A stretch of 64,000 nucleotides of DNA. It comes from Phreatobacter aquaticus. GTDB lineage: Bacteria; Pseudomonadota; Alphaproteobacteria; Rhizobiales; Phreatobacteraceae. The number at the start of each line of letters is the position of its first letter. Within the stretch, counting starts at the first letter, position 1. This document shows, piece by piece, positions 37,602-46,950 of the stretch. The notes beneath the pieces were generated by a model. The model was not told the origin of the DNA. It did no database searches and saw nothing but the letters and a program-made list of their open reading frames with translations. The stretch spans positions 3,620,828 to 3,684,827 of the forward strand of contig NZ_CP039865.1 in assembly GCF_005160265.1 (NCBI RefSeq), read 5' to 3'. The position numbers were made by a program, and so were the translations under genes.

Positions 37602-38975
37602 GTGACAGCGCGCGTCCTCGTCGTCGACGACATCCTGGCCAACGTGAAACTGCTCGAGGCTCGGCTGTCTGCCGAGTATTTCGACGTCATCACCGCCATG
37701 TCCGGCCCGGAAGCCTTGTCGATCTGTGACCGCGGACAATGCGACATTGTCCTGCTCGACGTGATGATGCCCGGAATGGACGGGTTTGAGGTCTGCCGTC
37801 GGCTGAAGGCCAATCCCGCCACCCACCATATTCCCGTCATCATGGTCACGGCGCTCGATCAGCCTGCAGATCGCGTGAAGGGATTGGAGGCCGGTGCCGA
37901 TGATTTCCTGACCAAGCCCGTCAATGACCTGGCGCTGGTCACCCGCGTCCGCTCGCTCGTGCGCCTGAAAATGGTTCAGGATGAACTGCGCATGCGCGCA
38001 GTGACGTCCAAGGAGATCGGCATGCGTGACCCGCTCGCCGAGGCTGTGTCGGAGAGCGGTCTGAATGGCCGCATCCTGCTCGTCGATGACCGTTCATCAT
38101 CGTCCGAGCGCATCGCGCAGGCGCTGGGCCATCAGCATCAGGTCGATGTCGAATCCAAGCCACAGGAAGCGCTCTTCAAGGCCGCCGAGCGCGATTATGA
38201 CCTCGTCATGGTCTCTCTTGGTCTCGCCGATTTCGACCCGCTCAGGCTCTGCTCGCAGATTCGCTCGCTCGATCGGACCCGCGGCCTGCCGATCCTGGTC
38301 ATGGCCGATCCGGAGGACGAACCCCGTCTGCTTCGCGGGCTCGATATCGGCGTCAACGACTACGTCATGCGTCCGATCGACAGAAACGAGATGGCGGCGC
38401 GCGTTCGCACGCAGGTGCGCCGGAAGCGCTACACCGAGCGGCTGCGCGACAATGTTCAGCAGTCCATGGAAATGGCGATCACCGACGGGCTGACCGGCCT
38501 ACACAATCGCCGCTACATGGAGAGCCATTTGGCGACCCTGGTCGAGCAGGCGTCGATGCGCGGCAAGCCGATCTCGCTGCTGGTTCTCGACATTGATTTT
38601 TTCAAGGCGGTCAACGACACCTATGGCCATGATGCTGGCGATGATGTCCTGCGGGAATTCGCCCAGCGGATGCGCAAGAGCGTGCGCGGCATCGATCTCG
38701 CCTGCAGGCTTGGTGGCGAAGAGTTCGTCGTCGTCATGCCGGACACCGATGCGGGCGTGGCCTCGATCGTCGCCGAGCGCATTCGCTCGAAGGTCGCCGC
38801 CGACAAGTTCCCGATCCACAAGGGCGAGCGGGCAATCGACGTGACAGTGTCGATCGGCATTTCGCAGCGGGAAGGCGCGACCGATGGCGCTGACGCCCTG
38901 CTGAAGCGCGCTGATCAGGCCCTGTATCGGGCCAAGCGCGATGGGCGCAACCGGGTCGTGCTGGACGCTGCCTGA
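37602..38975 (+). CDS. pleD: Diguanylate cyclase response regulator PleD
   Basis: 457 residues with a GTG start at 37602. The first receiver (phosphoacceptor Asp53 in LLDVMMPGMDG) is followed by a second, degenerate receiver (about 155-290, whose acceptor position reads VMVSLG) and a GGDEF domain with an active GGEEF motif. An RGID segment a few residues upstream is a potential inhibitory RxxD site. It makes cyclic di-GMP when phosphorylated, controlling polar development and motility-to-attachment switching. Confidence 0.96.
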   Translation: MTARVLVVDDILANVKLLEARLSAEYFDVITAMSGPEALSICDRGQCDIVLLDVMMPGMDGFEVCRRLKANPATHHIPVIMVTALDQPADRVKGLEAGADDFLTKPVNDLALVTRVRSLVRLKMVQDELRMRAVTSKEIGMRDPLAEAVSESGLNGRILLVDDRSSSSERIAQALGHQHQVDVESKPQEALFKAAERDYDLVMVSLGLADFDPLRLCSQIRSLDRTRGLPILVMADPEDEPRLLRGLDIGVNDYVMRPIDRNEMAARVRTQVRRKRYTERLRDNVQQSMEMAITDGLTGLHNRRYMESHLATLVEQASMRGKPISLLVLDIDFFKAVNDTYGHDAGDDVLREFAQRMRKSVRGIDLACRLGGEEFVVVMPDTDAGVASIVAERIRSKVAADKFPIHKGERAIDVTVSIGISQREGATDGADALLKRADQALYRAKRDGRNRVVLDAA

Positions 38976-39306
38976 CCCTTCGACCCTTTCACCTTAACGA
39001 TGAATATAAACCTTGTCTTTTTAGGTTAAGATGAGGTGTATCTGATTGAATCTGACTGCGTCATTGAACAGTCGCCATGTCTTGGCTAGCGTGCGGCCAG
39101 TTCAGATCGCAATAGACACAAGCTGTTCTTCGCGATCTGGAGCGCCGGGTTTGAAAACCCTGTGGAGTGCTCAGGTCCGCCGCAACTTTCCTGGGTCCAC
39201 GGGGTCGGCCGGTCGAGTTCGGCACGGATGGCCTCTCCGTAATGCCGCAGGCTCGACCGGCCACCCGCCGGGGCGTCATTCCTCAAGAAACAGCAGCGCA
39301 CAGACG
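38976..39306. other. Gene-free region between pleD and rpmG
   Basis: About 330 bp with no convincing gene. It begins AT-rich for this genome (39000-39030), with weak inverted repeats (CTTAAC ... GTTAAG and AACCT ... AGGTT), then returns to normal composition. Short minus-strand frames exist but have no ribosome site or recognisable domain. An uncharacterised small RNA is possible but not shown. Confidence 0.4.
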
Positions 39307-39333
39307 AAAAAGGCCCCGCAAGCGGGGCCTTTT
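39307..39333. terminator. Strong intrinsic terminator after rpmG
   Basis: AAAAGGCCCCGC and GCGGGGCCTTTT form 12-bp perfect arms around AA. On the minus strand it follows the rpmG stop by about 35 bp, with a T-run at its 3' side, and it can also work in the other direction. Confidence 0.88.
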
Positions 39334-39367
39334 CAACGTCGGAAGCGGCGGTCTTGGCCGCCGGCGA

Positions 39368-39535
39368 TCACTTGATCTTGGCTTCCTTGAATTCCACGTG
39401 CTTGCGCGCAACCGGATCGTACTTCTTCTTCGACAGCTTGTCGGTCATCGTGCGCGAGTTCTTCTTGGTCACGTAGAAGAAGCCGGTGTCGGCGGTCGAA
39501 ATGAGCTTGATCTTGATCGTGGCGGCTTTGGCCAT
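39368..39535 (-). CDS. rpmG: 50S ribosomal protein L33
   Basis: 55 residues, [20 protein letters not shown] then [21 protein letters not shown], the standard alphaproteobacterial L33 without the zinc-binding cysteines of the other L33 type. ATG at 39535. It stands alone and ends before a strong terminator. Confidence 0.96.
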   Translation of the reverse strand: MAKAATIKIKLISTADTGFFYVTKKNSRTMTDKLSKKKYDPVARKHVEFKEAKIK

Positions 39536-39648
39536 TGTCGGTCCTCTCGGGATCGGAATTGGTGCCGAAGCAGGAGAATAGCGGGCTCACGCCCGCCGCG
39601 TCGCCGCCGGCTGGTCGGGGCGCGGTGTGACAGGTCGATTGTCTGTTG

Positions 39649-41142
39649 TCAAGGATGGAGCGCTGGCGTCGCGCCGTGTTGGAGGCGGTTTGCTCCTGCA
39701 AGGACCGCCATGGGCGCGATCTCGCCAAACGCCTCTCCGAAAAGGACGAGGACCGGCCCGTCGAAGCTCGCCGCGGCCAGTCGTTCGCCAAGCGTCGCAA
39801 CGGTCGCAAGAATCACGTCCTGATCCTTGCGCGTGGCATTGGCCACCGCGATGGCCGGCATGTCGCCCCTCACACCGCGCAAGGCAAGGCCGGCGGCCAT
39901 CTCATGCCATGTGCCGCCCGGCATATAGACGACTGTCGATGCAGCGGGGTCCGCCAGCGCATCCCACGACAGGTCCCTGGGTAACCGGCCATCCTTGCCA
40001 TGCGCGGTGACATATTGCACCCGCCGGGCATGATCCCTGTGAGTCAACGAGACGCCGAGCGCGGCAGCAGCGCCTTGCGCGGCGGTAATTCCGGGTACGA
40101 CCTCGATCGGGATGCCGGCCGCGCGAGCCGCGGCAATTTCTTCGCCCGCACGGCCGAAGATCATGGGATCGCCCGACTTCAGCCGGACCACCCGCTTGCC
40201 TTGGCTGGCCAGGGTGACAATCAGCTCGTTGATGTCGACCTGCTTGCAGGAGGGCCCGCGGCCACGCTTGCCGGCCGCAATGCGGATCGCCTCGCGCCTC
40301 GCGGTATCGAGGATCGCGGCGGGCACCAGATCGTCATGGACAATGACATCGGCCGATTGCAGCGCACGCACCGCCTTCAGGGTGAGGAGTTCAGGGTCAC
40401 CGGGCCCTGCGCCGACGAGGATCACCCGGCCGGCTCCTTCGTGGGCGACCTTGTCGGCCTCTCGGATTAGGTCATCGACAAGCGCTTCCTTCGGCTCCGC
40501 TTCGGGAGAGGCCAGCGCCTGGGCCGAGAACAGCTCCCAGAATCGCCGCCGTGCCTGGAATGGCAGATGACGGCTCTGGACCTTCTCGCGCCAGGACTTG
40601 GCGGCAATGGCCCATCGCGTGAAGCCCTGGGGCAGGATGGCCTCGATCTTGGCTCGAACCGCCTGTCCGAAAACGGGCGCCGCGCCATCCGTTGAGATGC
40701 CGATGACCAGCGGCGAGCGGTTGACGATTCCGCCGAACTGGACGTCGCAGAGAGCCGGCTTGTCGACGACATTCACCAGCACGCCGGCTGCCTTGGCCGC
40801 GTCGCGGAAGGCGAGGCCCTCTTCATCGTCCTCGATCGCACCAATCGCGAAGGCCGCGTCGGTCAGGTCCTCAGGACGCCATGTCCGGTGGTGGATCGCG
40901 ATGCTGCCCGCAGGCGGGTCTGCCGCCAGGGTTGTCATGGCATCAACGGGCTCCGCGGCGAAGACGGCGACATCAGCGCCTGCCGCGGCCAGGAGTTCGG
41001 CTTTCCAGACGGCCGCATCGCCGCCGCCAGCCAGCACGACGCGGCGACCGCGCAGTTTCAAGAAGAGGGGGAGGGTGGCGAGCGGGGCCATGCGAGCTGC
41101 CCACCTTGCCTCGGGCTTCCTCGGAGCGCCGGACGCGACCAT
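39649..41142 (-). CDS. cysG: Siroheme synthase CysG (methyltransferase / dehydrogenase / ferrochelatase)
   Basis: 497 residues from the ATG at 41142 (GAGGTG site). The N-terminal precorrin-2 dehydrogenase/ferrochelatase module (LFLKLRGRRVVLAGGGDAA, NRSPLVIGISTDGAAPV) is followed by uroporphyrinogen-III C-methyltransferase (VGAGPGDPELLTLKA, VVRLKSGDPMIFGR, VVPGITAAQGAAA). It makes siroheme for the reductase encoded upstream in the same operon, 7 bp after the flavoprotein gene ends. Confidence 0.95.
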   Translation of the reverse strand: MVASGAPRKPEARWAARMAPLATLPLFLKLRGRRVVLAGGGDAAVWKAELLAAAGADVAVFAAEPVDAMTTLAADPPAGSIAIHHRTWRPEDLTDAAFAIGAIEDDEEGLAFRDAAKAAGVLVNVVDKPALCDVQFGGIVNRSPLVIGISTDGAAPVFGQAVRAKIEAILPQGFTRWAIAAKSWREKVQSRHLPFQARRRFWELFSAQALASPEAEPKEALVDDLIREADKVAHEGAGRVILVGAGPGDPELLTLKAVRALQSADVIVHDDLVPAAILDTARREAIRIAAGKRGRGPSCKQVDINELIVTLASQGKRVVRLKSGDPMIFGRAGEEIAAARAAGIPIEVVPGITAAQGAAAALGVSLTHRDHARRVQYVTAHGKDGRLPRDLSWDALADPAASTVVYMPGGTWHEMAAGLALRGVRGDMPAIAVANATRKDQDVILATVATLGERLAAASFDGPVLVLFGEAFGEIAPMAVLAGANRLQHGATPALHP

Positions 41143-41149
41143 TGTCACC

Positions 41150-42760
41150 TCAGTAGACGTCGGCCTGATAGCGGCCGGATTTCTTCAGTCCCTGCACGAA
41201 GGCGATCGCTTCGTCGATCGAACGGGCGCCATGCTGGGCAACCACGTCGACAAGCGCCGCTTCGACATCCTTGGCCATGCGCTTGGCATCGCCGCAGATG
41301 TAGAAATGCGCGCCTTCCGCAAGCCAGCGCCAGAGTTCGGCCCCCAGTTCGCGCATGCGGTCCTGAACATACACCTTCTCTGCCCCGTCGCGCGACCAGG
41401 CGAGCGACAGGCGCGTGAGATGGCCATTGCGCTTCATCATGTCCAGTTCGTCGGCATAGAAGAAGTCCGTGGCCTGGCGTTGATGGCCGTAGAACAGCCA
41501 GTTTGCCCCAGGCGCCTTGTCGACCATCCGGTCCTGGAGAAACGCCCGGAATGGCGCGACGCCTGTGCCAGGGCCAACCATGATGACCGGTGTCGCCGGA
41601 TCAGACGGCAATGCGAAAGCGTGCGCCCGCTGCACATAGACATTCAGTCTGTCGCCGGGTTCGATACGGTCGCCGAGAAAGGTCGATGCTACGCCGAACC
41701 GGAGACGTTTATTGATCTGGTAGCGCACCGCGTCGACGGTGAGCGAGACGCGGCCTGGATTGGCCTTGATTGACGACGAGATCGAATAGAGGCGGGGCTG
41801 GAGCGGTTCCAGGGCCTCGACAAAGGCTTCGGGATGGGGCCGGACGCCGGAAAATTTCTGCAGGACCGCGAGCACGTCCAGCTGAGCGGCATCGCCATCT
41901 GGATCCTCTCCGGTGGCGAGCGCGCGAGCCTTGGCGCGCAGGGCGCCGCCAGTGAGAAAGGACATCAGTTCGAACAACGAATCCGGTGCCGGCGACAAGG
42001 CCACCTCATCGAGGAGCACGCTCCGGAGCGGCCTGCCACGGACTTCTGTGACATGAGAAGCGCCAAGCATCGCGATGATTTGGTCGACAAGGCCAAGATG
42101 GTTCCGTGCGAATATTCCGAACGCATCTCCAACCACATAGTCGAGACCGCTTTCGCTGAGGTCGAACTCGACATGGAAGGTTTCCTTCTCCGATCCTTCG
42201 GCATTGAGCCGTCGGCGAGATAGGAAGGTCGCCGCGACCGGCGCCTCGCGGGAACGGCCTGGCGCGCTTGGGGGCGCAGGGGGAGGTGGCGCGGCATCGG
42301 TCTTCACCGCAGGGGCAGCAACGCCCACGTCGATGTCCGCCGACAGCGTCTTCAGCATGCGCAGCGTTTCCTTGCCGCCGGGCACACAGAGATTGAGCCG
42401 CTCCTCCGACTTCACCGCCAGTGCATTGGCGTAGTCGGCGCAATTGTAGCCGCACTGCCCGCAATCCTGTTGGGCCATGGCGGCCATCAGGCGGGGGGCG
42501 ATCGGCTTGCCGTCGGCAAGCTTCATCCGCTCATCGAGCGCCATGGACGGGTCGTGCCATGGGGCATCGTCATTGGATGCGAGGACTGGGCCGGTTCCGG
42601 CCGCTATGTCCGTGGGCACGCCGACCGCGATAGCACCGGGAGCGCCACCCGGTGCTAGAGCCGCGGAAAAGAAGCCCGACAGCCACATGCGCTGCTCGGC
42701 GGAAAAGGGTGCGCTGTCCGGAATGAGCGACAGGATCGGAGTGGTCGGTTGTACCGTCAT
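41150..42760 (-). CDS. NAD(P)H-dependent FAD reductase (CysJ-like) with iron-sulfur motif replacing flavodoxin
   Basis: 536 residues. The C-terminal half is a ferredoxin-NADP-reductase-like module: FAD site RLYSISSS, nucleotide site GPGTGVAPFRAFLQDR, NADPH site YICGDAKRMAKDV and a terminal aromatic (VY). The N-terminal part has no flavodoxin domain. It has Cys100-x2-Cys103-x3-Cys107 and Cys125 in CGQCGYNC and LCVPGG, like the RnfB-type 4Fe-4S domain. It is annotated in relatives as sulfite reductase subunit alpha. Its place after nirA and before cysG suggests that it feeds electrons directly to that reductase. It overlaps nirA by 4 bp. Confidence 0.85.
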   Translation of the reverse strand: MTVQPTTPILSLIPDSAPFSAEQRMWLSGFFSAALAPGGAPGAIAVGVPTDIAAGTGPVLASNDDAPWHDPSMALDERMKLADGKPIAPRLMAAMAQQDCGQCGYNCADYANALAVKSEERLNLCVPGGKETLRMLKTLSADIDVGVAAPAVKTDAAPPPPAPPSAPGRSREAPVAATFLSRRRLNAEGSEKETFHVEFDLSESGLDYVVGDAFGIFARNHLGLVDQIIAMLGASHVTEVRGRPLRSVLLDEVALSPAPDSLFELMSFLTGGALRAKARALATGEDPDGDAAQLDVLAVLQKFSGVRPHPEAFVEALEPLQPRLYSISSSIKANPGRVSLTVDAVRYQINKRLRFGVASTFLGDRIEPGDRLNVYVQRAHAFALPSDPATPVIMVGPGTGVAPFRAFLQDRMVDKAPGANWLFYGHQRQATDFFYADELDMMKRNGHLTRLSLAWSRDGAEKVYVQDRMRELGAELWRWLAEGAHFYICGDAKRMAKDVEAALVDVVAQHGARSIDEAIAFVQGLKKSGRYQADVY

Positions 42761-44544
42761 TCCGCGGCCTCCCGCATGACCGCGATCGAGGGTTGCACGA
42801 GGGCATCCAGGGCCTCGATCTCGTGCCGGACGGTGAACGCCTGGAAGCTCTCGTCGGCTCCGGTCCGGTGCGCAAGGTAAGCCTTCAGAAGGGCCTCGAC
42901 ATGACGGGGCGCGTCCGTGGCCTTCACCGCCGTCCAGAGGCTGCGTCCGATGCGGGCATTCTCGGCGAAGCCGCCGCCGACCACGATGTCGTAGCCCTCG
43001 ACCGTATCGCCATCTTCGTTGATCGGCACGCGCGCGCCGATGAGCCCGATATCGCCGATATAGTGTTGAGCGCAGGAATGGTGACAGCCCGTGAGGTGGA
43101 TGTTGACGGGGACATCGATCGGCACGCGCGCCTCAACGTGATCGGCGATGTCCAAGGCGTGCTGCTTGGTGTTGGATGCCGCGAACTTGCAGCCGGCATT
43201 GCCAGTGCAGGCGACGAGCCCCGCGCGGATCGGCGTCACGGCCGTCGAGAGCCCGAGCGCCTCGATCCGTGCCTGGACGGCCACGACCGCTGCATCGGGG
43301 ACGCCTGACAGGATCAGGTTCTGCCAGACTGTCAGCCTGACATCGCCATCGCCCGAGGTCCGGGCGAGATCGGCAAGTCCTGTGGCCTGGTCACAAGTGA
43401 GCTTTCCAACGGGTACGCCAACACCGACCCAGTTGAGACCCGCTTGCTTCTGGGGGTGGACGCCGACATGGGCATAGCGGTCGGTGGGTGGCCGTGGCGC
43501 GATGTCAGCCTCGGCGATCCGCTGCAGCGCGCGGCCGAGTTTCTCCTCCACGGCCTCAAGGAATTTTTCAAAGCCCCAGGCGTCGAGAACATATTTCAGG
43601 CGGGACTTGTTGCGGTTCGTCCGGTCGCCATGATCGATGAACACACGGATGATTGCATCCGCGACCTCTGTTGCCTCTTCAGGCCTGCAGAACGTGCCGG
43701 TCGGGCGTGCCAGATCGTGATGGCCTGAAATGCCCCCCAGCACCACGCGCATCCAGATTCCCGGATCAACCTCGGAACCATCGAGGACGCGGACCGCCTG
43801 GAAGCCGATATCGTTGGTTTCCTCGAGTGCTGGCGAGACGCCGGCCCCGTCGAACGAGACATTGAACTTGCGCGGCAGGCCGTAGAGCGTGCGATCAGCC
43901 AGGATGTGGAAATGCCACTGGCGGCAGAGCGGCCGCGTATCGAGCAATTCCTGGCCATCGATGCCGGCAAGCGGCGAGCCCGTCACATTGCGGATATTGT
44001 CGGCGCCCGATCCGCGCGCCACCAATCCCAGATCCATCATCTCCTCGAGAAGCGGTTGCGCGTTCTCCGGACGGATCTCGCGCATCTGCAGATTGGCGCG
44101 GGTGGTCACATGCAGGTAATCGCCGCCATATCTGCGTGCGAGTTCTGCTGCGCCTTCGAACTGGTGGGCCTTCAGGATGCCGTTCGGGATGCGCATCCGC
44201 AGCATGAAGCTGTCCTGCGCGGGGGCCACGTTGAACAGGCCGAAATAGCGCCAGCGGAAATTGTCTGCCGGACCAGGCAGCTTGCCTGTCGCGGCTTCGC
44301 GCACCAGCCGTGGATAGGCCTCGAACGGGTGCTGCTCGCGCTTCCACTTTTCCTGGTCGACCAGCTTCTTGCCCGCGGCGACCTGCGCGTCCTGCGCCCG
44401 AATGTGCTCTGCATCAGGGCCGGCGGGTCCGGCAAGCGTCTGCGCCGCGCCCGTACCGAGGCCACCCACCGCGCGGGACGCCGCGGCACCGGCTACGAAT
44501 CCTTCGAGATAGCGCTTCTGATCAGCGCTGAAATCCTGTGACAT
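42757..44544 (-). CDS. nirA: NirA-type siroheme nitrite/sulfite reductase
   Basis: 595 residues. Two ferrodoxin-like repeats carry DNFRWRYFGLFNVAPAQ and TRANLQMREIRP. The cluster and siroheme ligands are Cys446, Cys452, Cys487 and Cys491 in ACTGNAGCKFA and LTGCHHSCAQHY. This matches the ferredoxin-nitrite reductase branch (NirA), though such enzymes are often labelled sulfite reductase. It catalyses six-electron reduction of nitrite to ammonia or sulfite to sulfide in the cytoplasm. It is the first gene of nirA-flavoprotein-cysG. No nitrate reductase or transporter is in the window, so nitrite versus sulfite is not settled. Confidence 0.88.
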   Translation of the reverse strand: MSQDFSADQKRYLEGFVAGAAASRAVGGLGTGAAQTLAGPAGPDAEHIRAQDAQVAAGKKLVDQEKWKREQHPFEAYPRLVREAATGKLPGPADNFRWRYFGLFNVAPAQDSFMLRMRIPNGILKAHQFEGAAELARRYGGDYLHVTTRANLQMREIRPENAQPLLEEMMDLGLVARGSGADNIRNVTGSPLAGIDGQELLDTRPLCRQWHFHILADRTLYGLPRKFNVSFDGAGVSPALEETNDIGFQAVRVLDGSEVDPGIWMRVVLGGISGHHDLARPTGTFCRPEEATEVADAIIRVFIDHGDRTNRNKSRLKYVLDAWGFEKFLEAVEEKLGRALQRIAEADIAPRPPTDRYAHVGVHPQKQAGLNWVGVGVPVGKLTCDQATGLADLARTSGDGDVRLTVWQNLILSGVPDAAVVAVQARIEALGLSTAVTPIRAGLVACTGNAGCKFAASNTKQHALDIADHVEARVPIDVPVNIHLTGCHHSCAQHYIGDIGLIGARVPINEDGDTVEGYDIVVGGGFAENARIGRSLWTAVKATDAPRHVEALLKAYLAHRTGADESFQAFTVRHEIEALDALVQPSIAVMREAAE

Positions 44545-44769
44545 CCGATCCCCGTTGCAACAAGCGAGGGGCCGGCGTCATTGGCGGCCTGTGAGAGATA
44601 GCTTCACAAGGCAAATCAAGTGCCAGCGCCGCGGCGTCGGGAATGTTCTGGATTATCAAATGGATGAACGGCGCGAACGGTCTGCGAGCGCATCGCAAGT
44701 GCTCAATCGATACGCCGGTATAGCGCCAGTGCCTGGAAATTGTGCATTGCACCAATCTCTGCAGCCGCC

Positions 44770-46950
44770 TCATGCCGCCTTCGGCTCTCCATGCGGCAGG
44801 GCGGCGAGGAGGGCGATCAGCGCCCGGTCATGGAGCACGAGCATCGTCTCACGTGGCGACAGCCAGGCCCGCGCATCCTCGATAGATTGCGCATCGGTGA
44901 GCTTGGCCTCCGCGATCACGCGGTCAGTGTCGATCCGGCCACGCACCCGGGGGGCAGGCACCTGAATGATCTGCTGATGCAGGTCACGGAACTCCGCGTC
45001 GGCATGGACGAGGTCAAGCGCCTTGCGATCCTCGAGTTCCAGGGTGTCGAACTCCTTGCCATGCCGGAAAGCGCGCTCGGCGATATCAGGCGGGCTGCTC
45101 TCTTCCGGGATCAGCAGCAGCCTGGCCCGGCGCAGACCCCAGCCGATGCCGGCCGAAGCCGAGGCCCATGATGTCGGTACAGCCATCCAGAGGCCGATGA
45201 TCGTCGGCGACATCCAGGCGAAGATGTAGGGCGAGATGGAGAAGGCGGCGATGGCCGCGATCACACCGAGAAGCGTGTGGCGCCAATGCTGGGCGATGAT
45301 GGCCTTGACCGGGATGGACCCGTCGTCACGCCGCTGCGGCTTCCAGCCGGTATCGCGCCCGAACAGGATCGAGAAGACCGAGCTCGACTGGATCAACATC
45401 ATCACTGGCGCGATCAGGGCCGAGAGGAAGATCTCCAGGATGGTCGACAGGGTCAGCATGAAGAAACCGCCGGAACCGCGGCGGGCAGGGCCGTTCAGGG
45501 CCGTCACGAGCCAGCCGAATATCTTTGGCGCGAGCAGAATGGCCATGGTGAAGATGAAAAGGTTGAACGCCCGCTCGGCATCGAATACCGGCCATGCTGG
45601 AAACAGCGTGAACTGGTTGGTGAAATATTCCGGGCGAATGAACGCCGCCTGCAGGGCGAGAAGCAGTCCGACCAGCAACTGGGTCAGCCAGAGCAGGCTC
45701 GACACATAGCTCATGATGCCGGTGGCAAAGTGCTGGCGCGTGGCCCAGTGAAGGCCAGTCGCTCCGATGACCCGTGAATGCTGCAGATTGCCCTGGCACC
45801 AGCGACGATCGCGGATCGCAAGATCCATCAGGGATGGCGGGCTTTCCTCATAGGACCCGGCAAGCTGAGGCAGCATGTAGACCGCGTAGCCGCGTCGGCG
45901 AATGAGCCCGGCTTCAACGAAGTCATGGCTGAGAATATGCCCGCCAAACGGCGGCTTGCCCGGCAGTTCCGGGAGCCCGGCGGAGCCAGCAAAGGCTTCC
46001 ATGCGGATGATCGCATTGTGGCCCCAGTAATTGCCGTCACGGCCGGACCAGACGGCAAGCCCCGCCGCGCAGACCGGTCCATAGATGCCCGCCGCGAACT
46101 GCTGGAGTCGCGCGATCAGCGTGTTTCGATTGATCAGGCGGGGGAGCGTCTGGATGATGCCGGAGTCAGGGTCCTTCTCCATGGCATCAGCGAGCGCGAC
46201 AATCGTCTCGCCCGTCATCAGGCTGTCCGCGTCGAGCACGACCATATGGGCGTAGTTGCCGCCCCAGTTGACGACGAAGTCACCGATATTGCCGGCCTTG
46301 CGCGCCGTGTTCTTGGGGCGATGGCGATAGAAGATTCCGACGCCGGGCAGTCGCTCGCGCAGCGCGACGAAAGCGCGCTCCTCTGCGACCCACACATCCG
46401 GATCGGTCGTGTCGGATAGAAAGAAGAAGTCGAAGGACGCGCCATGCCCCGTCGCAAGAACATCTTCGACAATGGCCTGGACGGTGCCGAACACCCGTCC
46501 GGGGCTCTCATTGTAGATCGGCATGACCACGGCCGTGCGCTCGCGTAGCGCGTCTGGTAGAACAGGTTTGACTGTCAGGCCCTTCCACATGAGGTAGCCG
46601 GCCCCCAGGACGCCGGTTGTGAAGGCCAGCGCGATCCAGGAGAAATTGACCGCGAATAGCGCGAGGAATAGCCATTCCAGCGCCGTTACGCCGCCAGCCT
46701 CGACCACCTTGTACATCTGGTAGCCACCGAAGAGCGCGATGGCCGCCATTCCGCCAAAGGCAATGAGGCGTGCAAACGCGGGCTCGCGCCAACCCTTGGG
46801 ATCGACGCGCGGCCTCCGTTCCGACCGGCTCCACGAGCGCAGCGAAGCGGCGGGCATGGCGAGCGGGGCCGGGGCGGGCATTGCTGTCCGGTCGCGCGAA
46901 ATCGCGACGGCAGGGGGACGTTCAGTCAGGGCGTCCATCGATAGAGCCAT
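44770..46950 (-). CDS. opgH: Glucans biosynthesis glucosyltransferase MdoH/OpgH
   Basis: 726 residues. Cytoplasmic GT2 catalytic region with VVLDADSLMTGETI (DxD) and SHDFVEAGLIRRRGY, flanked by membrane helices (about 70-130 and 400-610). It polymerises beta-1,2-glucose from UDP-glucose for osmoregulated periplasmic glucans. The ATG at 46950 overlaps the opgG-type gene by 25 bp; an alternative ATG at 46938 also overlaps. It is the second gene of the pair. Confidence 0.94.
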   Translation of the reverse strand: MALSMDALTERPPAVAISRDRTAMPAPAPLAMPAASLRSWSRSERRPRVDPKGWREPAFARLIAFGGMAAIALFGGYQMYKVVEAGGVTALEWLFLALFAVNFSWIALAFTTGVLGAGYLMWKGLTVKPVLPDALRERTAVVMPIYNESPGRVFGTVQAIVEDVLATGHGASFDFFFLSDTTDPDVWVAEERAFVALRERLPGVGIFYRHRPKNTARKAGNIGDFVVNWGGNYAHMVVLDADSLMTGETIVALADAMEKDPDSGIIQTLPRLINRNTLIARLQQFAAGIYGPVCAAGLAVWSGRDGNYWGHNAIIRMEAFAGSAGLPELPGKPPFGGHILSHDFVEAGLIRRRGYAVYMLPQLAGSYEESPPSLMDLAIRDRRWCQGNLQHSRVIGATGLHWATRQHFATGIMSYVSSLLWLTQLLVGLLLALQAAFIRPEYFTNQFTLFPAWPVFDAERAFNLFIFTMAILLAPKIFGWLVTALNGPARRGSGGFFMLTLSTILEIFLSALIAPVMMLIQSSSVFSILFGRDTGWKPQRRDDGSIPVKAIIAQHWRHTLLGVIAAIAAFSISPYIFAWMSPTIIGLWMAVPTSWASASAGIGWGLRRARLLLIPEESSPPDIAERAFRHGKEFDTLELEDRKALDLVHADAEFRDLHQQIIQVPAPRVRGRIDTDRVIAEAKLTDAQSIEDARAWLSPRETMLVLHDRALIALLAALPHGEPKAA

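Noticed and set aside
44742-44752. GTGCATTGCAC palindrome as an NtrC site for the nirA operon
   Set aside because: The half-sites are in the reverse order and spacing of the NtrC consensus, and the site lies close to the end of opgH about 200 bp from nirA. Too weak to call.
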